From CAVXHV01 sp963761445 (GTDB lineage Bacteria; Planctomycetota; Planctomycetia; Isosphaerales; Isosphaeraceae), in the NCBI GenBank assembly GCA_963761445.1, contig CAVXHV010000019.1:124001-188000 (forward strand): 64,000 bases of DNA, given 5' to 3'. Made by a program: the position numbers and the translations under genes. The notes under the pieces are model-generated. The model made no database searches, was not told where the DNA came from, and saw nothing but the letters and a program-made list of their open reading frames with translations. Positions 19,553 to 28,841 of the stretch are shown in pieces (the stretch's first letter is position 1; each line of letters starts with the position of its first letter).

Positions 19553-20719
19553 TTACTTCCCTGTGAAAAGAAGCGGAGCGAATTCGTTCAGGTAATCGCG
19601 CCAGTTGAGCCACGTATGGCCCCCTTCGGAGTCCCTGGCGGCAACCTCGAATCCGTGCTTCTTCAGCATCTCGACGGTGGCCTTGGAGGTTTGGACCAGG
19701 AAGTCGTCCTTCCCGCAACCGAACCACACGAGCGACAGGCCCTTCTTCAACTCGGCGTCGTCGAGCGTGGACTTGTGGCTGTCTTCCCACTGCGTGTTTG
19801 GAGCGGCGCCTCCAAATCCACCGGCGATCCCAAAGATTCCTGAGCTGTAGACACCGATGTAGCCGTAATCATCAAGGCGGCCGAAGGCGATGTTGAGCGT
19901 TTGCGCTCCGCCCATGGACAAACCGGCGATGGCACGGTTGCCCCGGTCCCCCTTGATGCGATAATTCGCCTCGACGTAAGGCTTCAGGTCCTTGGTGAAG
20001 TCGTCCAGGAACTCGTTCATCTGGCGTTCAAAATCTCCGGGCGGACCAAATCGGAATGGCCCGGTGTGGCCCATGGGCATGACCATTATCATCGGTTTGG
20101 CTTTGCCCGCGGCGATCAAGTTGTCGAGGATGAAGCCGGCGCGGCCGACCGTGCTCCAGGATGCATCACAATCAAAAGCGCCGTGCAGGAGGTAAAAAAC
20201 GGGATACTTACCCTCGCCTTTCTCGTACCCGGGCGGAGTGTAAACGTGCACGCGTCTGGCTCGTTTCAGCGTCTTGGACTGGTAGGTGACCTGTGCCACG
20301 GCGCCGTGAGGCACGTCCTTGGTATCCGCGGCGTCCGAGCCGGGTACATAGACGAGGCTCCAGGTATTCATATTGGATTCGCTGGTCGCGGGATTCCGGG
20401 GGTCGATCACGGAGAGACCATCCACGTTGAAGTTGTAGCGATAGGCGCCTGACGGGACCGGGCTCGAGGTCGCTTCCCACACTCCGTTTTCGCCCTTTTT
20501 CATTTCCAGCCCGCGTCCGATGCCCGGCAGATCGCTGCTGGAGAGCATGACTTTTTCGGCCTTGGGAGCATGAACGCGGACGGTGATTCTCTTCTCAGCC
20601 GAGACCTCCGGGGAGATGAATTGGGGAGGCGGGGGGCCGGGGGGAGCCTGGGCATGGGCCGGCTGGCATGCAGAAACGATCACAGCACTCGCGAGCGCGA
20701 ACATGCTCGGTCTTTTCAT
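19553..20719 (-). CDS. Secreted esterase, carbohydrate-esterase family 1 type
   Basis: An alpha/beta-hydrolase of the enterochelin-esterase/feruloyl-esterase type. An N-terminal signal (MFALASAVIVSACQPAHAQA) contains VSAC, so it could be a lipoprotein, or it may be cleaved after AHA. A beta-sandwich domain like those preceding many CE1 enzymes covers about residues 35-130. The catalytic domain shows the oxyanion region HGAFDCDASW, the nucleophile in GLSMGG, the acid in GKDDFL and the base in GGHTW. The length of 388 residues is complete. It probably de-esterifies plant polysaccharide or another ester outside the cytoplasm; the substrate cannot be told. A MarR regulator gene lies just upstream on the same strand. 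Confidence 0.85.
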   Translation of the reverse strand: MKRPSMFALASAVIVSACQPAHAQAPPGPPPPQFISPEVSAEKRITVRVHAPKAEKVMLSSSDLPGIGRGLEMKKGENGVWEATSSPVPSGAYRYNFNVDGLSVIDPRNPATSESNMNTWSLVYVPGSDAADTKDVPHGAVAQVTYQSKTLKRARRVHVYTPPGYEKGEGKYPVFYLLHGAFDCDASWSTVGRAGFILDNLIAAGKAKPMIMVMPMGHTGPFRFGPPGDFERQMNEFLDDFTKDLKPYVEANYRIKGDRGNRAIAGLSMGGAQTLNIAFGRLDDYGYIGVYSSGIFGIAGGFGGAAPNTQWEDSHKSTLDDAELKKGLSLVWFGCGKDDFLVQTSKATVEMLKKHGFEVAARDSEGGHTWLNWRDYLNEFAPLLFTGK

Positions 20720-20780
20720 TGGAAAACTCCATGGAGAGGTATGCGGGGCAGATCGATCACTGTTGCGACGGCAAAATGCA

Positions 20781-21254
20781 TCAGGTCGTCACTCGTACGG
20801 GCGCGCCAGTTCTTGCCTTCGGATGCAGGACATGGTGCGGCTCAAGCGATTGGGCGATTCGCGCCAATTGATCGACGAGCGCCTTGGCTTCGGCTGGTGC
20901 CAGGGCCGCCAGCAATGCCATGCGCAAGGGCTCGCTTTCGCTCCAAAGGGTGCGGAAGGTGTATCGTCCTGTGCGCGTGAGCGACACACTTCACGCTCGA
21001 CCGTCTCTCGGGTGCGGCCGTCGTTTGATCAGGCCTCGACGCTCGAGGAGAACCAGCATCGCCCGCATGGTATTGGGATCGGAAGACGTTCGCGATACCA
21101 GCTCGCGCTGAGTCAGCGCATCGGCCTCGGCGAGCGCTGACAGAACGACGAACTGATCGGCAGTGACACGGGTTCGCGCGAGCAATGCGCCGGTGCGGCG
21201 ATGCATCACCAGGTAAGCAGCGCGCAGGCTCATCGCAAGCTCGTGCCCGCTCAC
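20781..21254 (-). CDS. MarR-family transcriptional regulator with an in-frame TGA
   Basis: A winged-helix repressor, probably of itself and the adjacent esterase. It begins at GTG 21254 with AGGAGG seven bases upstream. The helix-turn-helix region is TQRELVSRTSSDPNTMRAML, followed by the wing (RRPHPRDGRA). Directly after that is TGA at 20991-20993, then the frame continues with the family sequence SVSLTRTGRYTFRTL and a dimerisation helix to 20781. The family has an Arg or Thr at this position, and CGA to TGA is a single transition. So this is either a nonsense mutation or a base error. Read through, it is about 157 residues, a normal MarR size. Confidence 0.8.
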
Positions 21255-21917
21255 GGATCGACCTCCTGACCGGCCAGGAACGACGTATACGTACTAAATA
21301 CGAAAAAAAAGCCGCGACAAAGGAAGGGGCTGCTTCGACGATCGACGAGAGGATCTTTCGCATCTCGGGTAGCATCTCCTCGGCGGGCCTGCCGGGCCCG
21401 GCTTTCATTTCTGCAATCGCCCGTCACGAGATTTCCATCTGCTGGATCTGTTCGGCAAGTTCCATAAGCCTCTCGTCTGTTGAAGAAGCTCCGGGCCATG
21501 CCTCCGCCAACAAGATCTGCGTCCGAGAAATCGAGTCGCTTCTTGGTGGAACCGGACCGCGATTGTTCCCAAACAGTTGGGGAATTGATGTTATGCGATC
21601 GGCGACACCTCGGCAACCTCGAGCACCGGTACTCAATTGAACCTCCGGGGTGTCTGAACGTATCCTATACTGCGTTTCCGGCGAATTCCGGGATGCCCGG
21701 TTACGTGGATTGCGAAAGTCGACGGGCCGGAACGTCTTTTCTCATCAAGACTCCGATCAATGACGGTGTGCCTGAAGCATCTTGCGTCAAATGAGACGGC
21801 TTCAAGCTTGACCGGCACACTAACGATTCGTTTTCTGGTGGTTGGGACGCTCCCGATTCGGTCTAGCCGCTCATGCGGCTGCCGGGACATGATGGCCCGG
21901 TAAGGCAGGGGGTCTTT
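21255..21917. other. Region without a confident gene
   Basis: About 660 bases between marR and the kinase gene. The lower strand holds an interrupted reading with helical, charged segments (ERLMELAEQIQQMEIS, a TGA, then RAIAEMKAGPGRPAEEMLPE). It might be a decayed small protein, but it has no recognisable family or start. The marR promoter lies at the left end and the kinase promoter at the right end. Confidence 0.4.
21283..21292. promoter_or_regulatory. Palindrome in the marR upstream region
   Basis: ACGTATACGT is a ten-base perfect palindrome within an AT-rich patch (CGTATTTAGTACGTATACG on the lower strand), about 30 bases upstream of the marR start in otherwise GC-rich sequence. This is the expected place for the promoter and for an autoregulatory operator. 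There is no other evidence. Confidence 0.3.
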
Positions 21918-24900
21918 ATGCCGATGGAAACCAAAGCCCCCGTCAAACCCGAAGGATCACTCGCACGAGAGTTCTCAAAGCTCTGGGCAAGCGAGCCGGC
22001 AGGCCCGGACGTATTCGCATTTCTCGCGGCCCATCCCGAGATCTCTGATGAGCTGAGGCTGGATGTCCTGCTGGTGGATCAGCGGGAACGATGGGCACGC
22101 GGGATCTCGCTCCCCCTTCGGGTCTATCTCTCAGGCTTTTCCGAAATCGCCGCCAACGGCGAGATGGTCAGAGCACTCGTGGACGGCGAGCGAGCGGAGC
22201 GACGCAAGAGCTTGGGGGCGCTCGTCGAGTCGCTCAATCCCAATACTTTCGACGTCTCCTCGGAGACCCCGACCCAGCCGATTGAAGGCGAGCCGGCGAA
22301 GGACGACACGCAAGTTGAAGGCGAAGGCGGCCGCACTGCCGGGGCGGAACCGGTCACGATCGATCGCGAGTTGGAGCCAACAGGGCTGCGCAGTACCGCG
22401 CAGCCCCACCAGCGTGAACCCGACGGAGGAACAGCTCTCCTTCGCCATGGATGAGGCGTATCACCTGCAGTCCGAGGCCGAGACGCTGCGGACGATGCTC
22501 AACACAGTCCGTTTCACGCTGGTGCGACGGATCGGCGCCGGTGGGATGGGCGTGGTGTATGAGTCCTATGACCAACAGCGCGGCGAGCTGGTGGCGCTCA
22601 AAACGATGCGGCGGGTGGACCCGCTTGCGCTGGTGCGTTTCAAGCAAGAGTTCCGATCTTTAGCCGATATCACGCATCCCAACCTGGTGAACCTCTACGA
22701 GCTATTCGCGGTTGAAGACTGCTGGTTCTTCACCATGGAGCTGGTCGAGGGGCGGAATTTCATAAACTTCGTCAAAGGCAGCTCCGCGGAAGCCTCGGCT
22801 CGCTGGAGCGCTGAGCCGACGGTGGTCGCACGGCAGGTCCGGGCCTCGGCTGAGCAAAGCCCAGCCAAGCGGACATACAACTTCCATTTTGACGAGAAAC
22901 GCCTGCGCGACGCTCTGGCACAGCTCGCGCTCGGCGTCAGCGCGCTGCACAAGGCTGGAAAGCTGCACCGAGACATCAAGCCGCCCAACGTGCTTGTTAC
23001 TCTTGAGGGGCGGGTGGTCCTGCTGGATTTCGGCTTGACGGCTGACCTCGAAAGCGTCGGCGCCGAGCGGCAGGTCGTGGGGACGGTGGGACACATGTCG
23101 CCGGAACAGGCTGCTGGAAAATCGGTGAGCACGGCAAGCGACTGGTACACCGTCGGCGTGATGCTATTCGAAGCCATGACCGGGCAGCTTCCATTTGCCG
23201 GCACGCCGGATGAAGTACTCGCGGCCAAGCAGAATCAAGCAGCCCCTTCGCCGGATTCGCTGGTTGACGGCCTGCCGCCGGACCTGGTGCGGCTTTGCAA
23301 CGCCCTGCTGGACCGCGACGCGTCGAAACGACCGAGTGGGAGAGACGTGATTGCGCTTTTGAGCGGACAGCTTCCCGAGCCCGCCGAAGAACCTGAGCCG
23401 GCTCGAGCGTTCCCCTTGATCGGGCGGTCTCGTCATCGTCAAGTCCTCGATGGCGGCCTGGCCGCGCTGCATCGGCGGAAGACGGTCTCGCTGTTTGTGT
23501 TCGGCCGGACGGGAACTGGCAAGACGACGCTGGTTCGATCGTTTCTCGACGAGCTGCTCGAGCGCGAGGAAGCGGTCGTTCTCTCAGGCCGTTGCTACGA
23601 GAGAGAGTCAGTTCCTTACAAGGCCCTCGACAGCCTGATCGACTCGCTGGCGCGGTACTTGAAGGAGCTGCCGGGCGAGCAGGCCGAGAAACTGCTTCCG
23701 GCAGACGTGGGTTTCCTGGCGCGTGCGTTTCCCGTACTTCAGAGCCTCGAGGCGATCGCCGGCGCCCGGCGACTGCGCCCCGAGGAGATGCCGGACCAGC
23801 AGGAGCTGCGCCGGCGGACGTTCGCCGGACTGCGTGAGCTCTTGAAACGGCTGGCTGAGCGATCGCCGCTCGTCCTGGCGATCGACGACCTTCAGTGGGG
23901 TGACGTCGACAGCGCCCACCTGCTTGCCGAGCTCATTTGCTCGGAACAGCGGCCGGCGCTGCTCTTTATCGGCTGCTTTCGCGCGGAGGATGCCGAGCAA
24001 AACCCGTTCCTGCTCGAGATGCGCGCGGCGATGGCGAAAGCGCCCAAGGCGCTCGACCACCGCGAGCTGGCCGTCGAGGAGCTATCGCTCGCCGAGGCGC
24101 GGCAACTGGCGCTGGCGCTTCTGGGGCGAGACGACGCCGTCGCGCTTGCGCAGGCGCACATGGTTGCGACCGAATCGGGAGGAAACCCGCTTTTCATCGA
24201 TGAGCTGGTGCGGCACATTCAGAGCGGAGAACCGATCGAGCGCTGGGAAGCGATCGGAAAGCTCGACCTGGACGAGGTGGTCTGGACGCGAATTCAGCGG
24301 CAGCCGGAGGACGCGCTCCGATTGCTCGGCTCCGTCGCCGTATCGGGCCGTCCCATCAGCCAGAGCTTGGCCTTCCAGGCTTCGGAACTGGGGGCGGCGC
24401 GCGGGTTGCGCTGGCCTCGTTGCGATCGGCCCGGCTCATTCGCTGCCTTGGCCAAGCACATAATGAGGGAGTCGAGATCTATCACGACCGGATTCGCGAG
24501 ACGGTTGTCGCGCACTTGTCGAGCGAATCCATTCGCTGGCACCACGAGCGGCTGGCACTTGCGCTACTCACAGTCCGGGTCGGTCGACCCGGAGATCCTT
24601 GCGATACACTACCGCGGCGCCGGCCAAACCGTGCAAGCGTGTGAATACTATTCGATAGCGGCCGACCAGGCGGCGGCGGCCCTGGCGTTCGACCGCTCGG
24701 CGCGACTTTTTCGCGTGGCGATCGAGCTGCACCAGGGCCCGCCCGTGCAGGCCGGCGCTCTCTGGCGGAGGCTAGGCGACGCCCTCGCGAATGCGGGGAG
24801 GGGCAACGAGGCGGCCCAGGTCTATGCAAAGGCCGCGGAAACGGCCACGGCGGCCGAGACGCTCGAGCTCAAGCGGCTCGCATCCACGCAGCTTCTCCTT

Positions 24901-26258
24901 TCCGGAGAAGTTGAAAACGGACTGGCGCTGTTACGCACGCTGCTGCGCCCGCTGGGGTTGTCGATGCCACAGACTGCGCGACGGGCATGGCTTTCGCTCT
25001 TCTGGCATCGATTTCTGCTGGCCCTGCACGGGCTCAAGTTCCGCAAGCGCGACGAGAGCCAGATCTCGGCGATGACCCTGGCGCGAATCGATCTTTGCTG
25101 GTCGGCCGTGGCAGGGCTTTCGATGTCAGAGCCGATCCGCGGAGCCGACTTCCAGACGCGCGGGCTCCTGCTGGCGCTAAGAGCCGGCGAGCCGCTACGG
25201 ATCGCGCGGGCCATGGCGATGGAGGCCGGGCACCGGCGCCACCGTGGGCGCACCCGCGGCAGCGCGAGTCGCGAGCTTGCTCGAAGTAGCCGAGCGGATC
25301 GCACGCGAGATCGATTCGCCCTACGCCCATGGAATGATCGCAATGGTGCGCGGCTTCGCAGCGCTCATGCGCGGGGAATGGCCCGCTGCGCGCAGCAGGC
25401 TCGAAGAGGCCGAGGCAATCTTCCGCCAGCATTGCAAGGGCGTGACCTGGGAACGCGACACGATTCACAACTTCCTGCTGCGAAGCCTGGTGCAGATGGG
25501 GGAAATCCGCGAGCTCAGCGCACGCTGGTCCGTCTTTTTCCGAGAGTCGCAGGAGCGAGGCGACCGGTACGCGGCCACCATGCTGAGCTCTTTCTACATG
25601 ACCTTGATCAAGCTGGCTGGAAACCTGCAGCCCGAGACCGAGACCGAGCTTGAGACCGCGCTCGAGCAAAGCGGGGCCGGAAGCTTCAACCTCAGGCACT
25701 CGAATGCATTTGAAGCGCTCATTCATCTTTACCTGTACCGGAGTGACGTCAGCCGGGCACTGATCAGGTTCGAGTCAGTTTGGCCCCGGTACGAGAAGTC
25801 GATGCTCCTGCGGATCCGGATGACGCGGATCGACCTGCTCGAGATGCGCGCCCGCTGTGCGCTGGCGATGGCCGAGAAGCCGGGTGAGCCCGGTGCCCAT
25901 CTCAGGCAGGCCGCCGATGATGCGGCCCGGCTCGAAAAAGAAAGGACCAAATGGGCCAGCGGCACATGCGCTTTATATACGCTCAGGCATCGCAGCGTGC
26001 AAGGAAGACCCGGTGCGGGCAGTCGAATACCTGCTCAAGGCTGCGGCTTGCTACGACGAGGTCCAGATGCCGCTGCGGGCGCACCTATTGCGTTATCGCC
26101 TGGGTGAGATCCATGCGGGTCCGGATTCGCGCGCTCAGCACGACCGGGCCGAGCAGTGGATCAAGGACCAGGGAATCGTCGCGCCGGCGCGATGGGCCGG
26201 CATGTACGCTCCCGGCTTCGCCAAGATCGCCGGTGATTCAGTCGAGACGACCTATTGA
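21918..26258 (+). CDS. Ser/Thr protein kinase-AAA ATPase-helical repeat protein (frame interrupted about five times)
   Basis: A large signalling protein of about 1445 residues after correction. An N-terminal planctomycete kinase-leader region (ELRLDVLLVDQRERW) precedes the kinase domain from about residue 197: glycine loop IGAGGMGVVYES, VALKTM, HRDIKPPNV, DFGL and MSPEQ. An AAA_16-type ATPase follows from about residue 510 with Walker A (GRTGTGKTT) and Walker B (LVLAIDDLQWGD), then a long TPR-like helical region. This order matches PknK/MalT-like kinase-STAND proteins, so it may switch on binding an effector. Frame breaks lie near 22405, 24398, 24570, 25236 and 25955; homology continues across each. 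ATG 21918 is the best start. The 3' end overlaps the convergent lysA by 21 bases. Confidence 0.85.
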
Positions 26259-27568
26259 GGAATGAATCGCCGTAGCCTCTCCCTGTTCGTGGTCGTAATC
26301 GGGAATGCTCTCGCCTCGGATCAGATCCTTGAACGTCTGGCGGGCGCGCACCAGGTACGGGTGCTTCGCTACGACCAAGACTTCGGGTGCGAGCGGTTTG
26401 GAGTTGTAGTTGGAGCTCATGGCGAAGCCGTAAGCCCCGGCTCGCTCGATGATCAAATACTCTCCCACGCGAGCAACGGGCAACGGCCGGCTGCAAACCG
26501 TGCCGCCCTCTTCTTGAGTGAAGACGTCGCCAGACTCGCACAGAGGACCAGCCACGACCACGTCTTGCAGATGCCTCTCGCGAGCGCCGTCGCCGGGCCC
26601 GATGGACATCGGATGATACGCGCCGTAGAGAATGGGGCGGGCCAGATTGTTGAAGCCGGCATCCAGGATGTAGAAGGTCCTCGAGGACGTCTGCTTGATC
26701 GCACGAATCTGAGTCAGTAAATACCCGCTCTCCGCCACGAGATAACGACCGGGCTCGATCTCGAGCCGAACCGGATGACCCCAAAGCTCGGCCAGCCGAT
26801 TTCGCGTCGCGTCCCACAGGCGATGGTACGCCTGGAGGTCAACGAGCTGCTCGGCCGGTCGATAAGCGATCGGCAAGCCGCCGCCGGCGCTGATCACGGT
26901 GATCGATGAGCCAATCTGCCGAGCGACGCGCTCCATCGCCCCGCAGACCTGTGAGAGATGCTCCAGGTCTGTGCCAGATCCGATGTGCATGTGCACGCCC
27001 GTAATCTTGAGGCTGTGCCTCGCCGCGAGTGCCAGGACCTCCGGAAGCTGGTCGTGCCAGATGCCGTGCTTGGAGTGGTCGCCACCGGTGTTCGTCTTCT
27101 GGCTGTGGCCGTGACCGAAACCGGGGTTGATGCGAAGCGTGATGTGACAACCCGGTGCCCGCCCGCCGAGCTGGTCGATCATATCAGGGGAGCCGACGTT
27201 CACGTGGACCCCCTTTGCGACAGCGAGCCCAAGGGCCTCCTCGTCAAAGATATCGGCCGTATAGACGACCGGCGGCGGGTCGCCGTGCGGTTGGTAACCA
27301 GCCGCGAACGAGCGCTCGAGTTCGCCGGCGCTCACGGCATCGACGAGCACGCCGTTTCGCGCATGAGATCAAGAATCGCAATATTGGAACAGGCCTTCTG
27401 GGCGTAACGGATCGCATCAAACGCCCGCAAGTCTTCAATGCGCTTGATGATCGCAGCGGCGTCATAGACGAAACAGGGCGTGCCGTACTGGCTCGCCAGC
27501 TCACGAATGGGAACTCCGGCTATCTCGTGACGGATCGTGGGGAAGCCGTTGGATTCGGACGAAGTCAT
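26238..27568 (-). CDS. lysA: Diaminopimelate decarboxylase (frame interrupted once)
   Basis: A PLP enzyme that makes lysine from meso-diaminopimelate in the last step of the pathway. Seen: the PLP lysine region (RYAQKACSN), GVHMHIGSG, the phosphate-binding SAGGGLPIAY, EPGRYLVAESG, GPLCESGDVF at the substrate site and YGFAMSSNYNS. One base is missing from the short A-run near 27355 (lower-strand GAAAC where GAAAAC gives LMRENGVLVDAVSAGE). The corrected length is about 443 residues, normal for LysA. The start is the ATG at 27568. The final codons overlap the end of the kinase gene. Confidence 0.92.
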
Positions 27569-27726
27569 GGGCTGCTCGAAGAAGTTGATTGGTGACCGGT
27601 GTGCAATTCGATGTTAGACGCGAACTTGCAACGTGGGTTCGATGACGGCCAGCCATCGTAGCACGCGACGGCATGGAATTCGATATGAAGGCTCCCCGTC
27701 CTCGCCCCACGTTCTCACGGCTTTGG

Positions 27727-28152
27727 TCAATCGGGAATGTGGATGCCGCCGTCGTCTCCAATCGGGAAATGGGGATTCCAGGCGACTTCCCACAGGAATC
27801 CGTCCGGGTCGGAAAAGTATCCCGAATAGCCGCCCCAGAAGACGTCCTGGGCGGGCTTCAGCAGCTTTGCGCCGGCGACCACCGCCTCGGCGAGAACGGA
27901 GTCGACTTCCTGACGGCTTCGTGCGTTGTGCGCGAGCGTGATTCCGCTAAATCCCTGGCCATCGGCAGGTATACTCGCATCCTTGGCGAGCTCGTTTCGT
28001 GGGAACAAGGCCAGAGCCATCCCACCCGCCTGAAAGAACACGATCCCCTCCGCCTTCGACATCGATCTTCGCCAGCCGAGACGCTCGTAGAATCTCCTGC
28101 TTCGCTCGAGATCGGCCACGCCAAGCGTGATGATGCTGATGCGCTGTTCCAT
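27727..28152 (-). CDS. VOC (glyoxalase/bleomycin-resistance fold) family protein
   Basis: A small protein of two beta-alpha-beta-beta-beta modules. The start MEQRISIITLGVADLERSRRF and the end GGYSGYFSDPDGFLWEVAWNP are typical of the uncharacterised glyoxalase-like subfamily. The length of 141 residues is complete. ATG 28152 has GGAGGA eight bases upstream. The final Glu of WEVAWNP matches a metal-ligand position in the fold, but substrate and metal are unknown. Confidence 0.85.
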   Translation of the reverse strand: MEQRISIITLGVADLERSRRFYERLGWRRSMSKAEGIVFFQAGGMALALFPRNELAKDASIPADGQGFSGITLAHNARSRQEVDSVLAEAVVAGAKLLKPAQDVFWGGYSGYFSDPDGFLWEVAWNPHFPIGDDGGIHIPD

Positions 28153-28294
28153 CGATCGTTCCTCCGCTATGAGCGACCATACACCACCAGGCGAAGCTAG
28201 CTTGAACGCGAACGGGTTACAAGCCAATTGACGACGATCGACTTTCTTGCGGGAATGTTTGGCTGATCGACCACTGGGCATGGAGATTGAACAC

Positions 28295-28750
28295 ATGACA
28301 CCGGGACGACGAACGCTCAACTTCGGAACCTTCGACGAGATCATGCCGGACGTGGAGCGGCTGCTTGAAGGCAGCACGACGGTCGGCAACTGGTCGCTGG
28401 CCCAGATTTGCCGGCATCTGGCAACCGTGTTGCGCAGGGTGGTCGATCTGCCCGCGACGACACCACAGGATCCATCGCAGTGGGTCGGTGACGAGCAGAA
28501 GCGGCGAGTTCTTGAGTCGGGCATGGCGGAGGAGGGCATCCAGGGACCGCAGGAGGTCATGCCCACGGAGGTGCTCGGGGAGCGAGAAGAGGCGGAGGGA
28601 CTCCGCAGCGCCATCGCGCACTACAAAGCTTCGGGCGGTCCCGTGATTCCACACCGCCGGTTCGGCCCGTTGACCAAAGCGGAATGGGACCAGCTACAGC
28701 TCATTCACTGTGCGCATCACCTGAGTTTTGCGACCTCCAAGCCGAGGTGA
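28295..28750 (+). CDS. DUF1569 (DinB-like) protein
   Basis: Shows the DUF1569 pattern: RRTLNFGTFDEIMPDVERLL near the start, NWSLAQICRHLATVLR in helix 2 and the closing DQLQLIHCAHHLSF. These belong to the DinB/YfiT-like four-helix superfamily, with His residues placed to bind a metal. I chose ATG 28295, preceded by GGAG, giving 151 residues; ATG 28280 is an alternative. The function of the family is not known to me. Confidence 0.8.
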   Translation: MTPGRRTLNFGTFDEIMPDVERLLEGSTTVGNWSLAQICRHLATVLRRVVDLPATTPQDPSQWVGDEQKRRVLESGMAEEGIQGPQEVMPTEVLGEREEAEGLRSAIAHYKASGGPVIPHRRFGPLTKAEWDQLQLIHCAHHLSFATSKPR

Positions 28751-28841
28751 GGCGACAGATTGCCAGTCCGGCGAACAGCACGATGGCAGAAATCAGCCCC
28801 TTTGAACTTGGCCGTATCGCGTCTCTCACCTGAGGCTTGTT

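Noticed and set aside
21424..21636. Small lower-strand reading frame upstream of marR, with an in-frame TGA and a continuing helical segment
   Set aside because: No family, no convincing start, and its continuation overlaps marR in another frame. Noted only in the description of the gene-free region.
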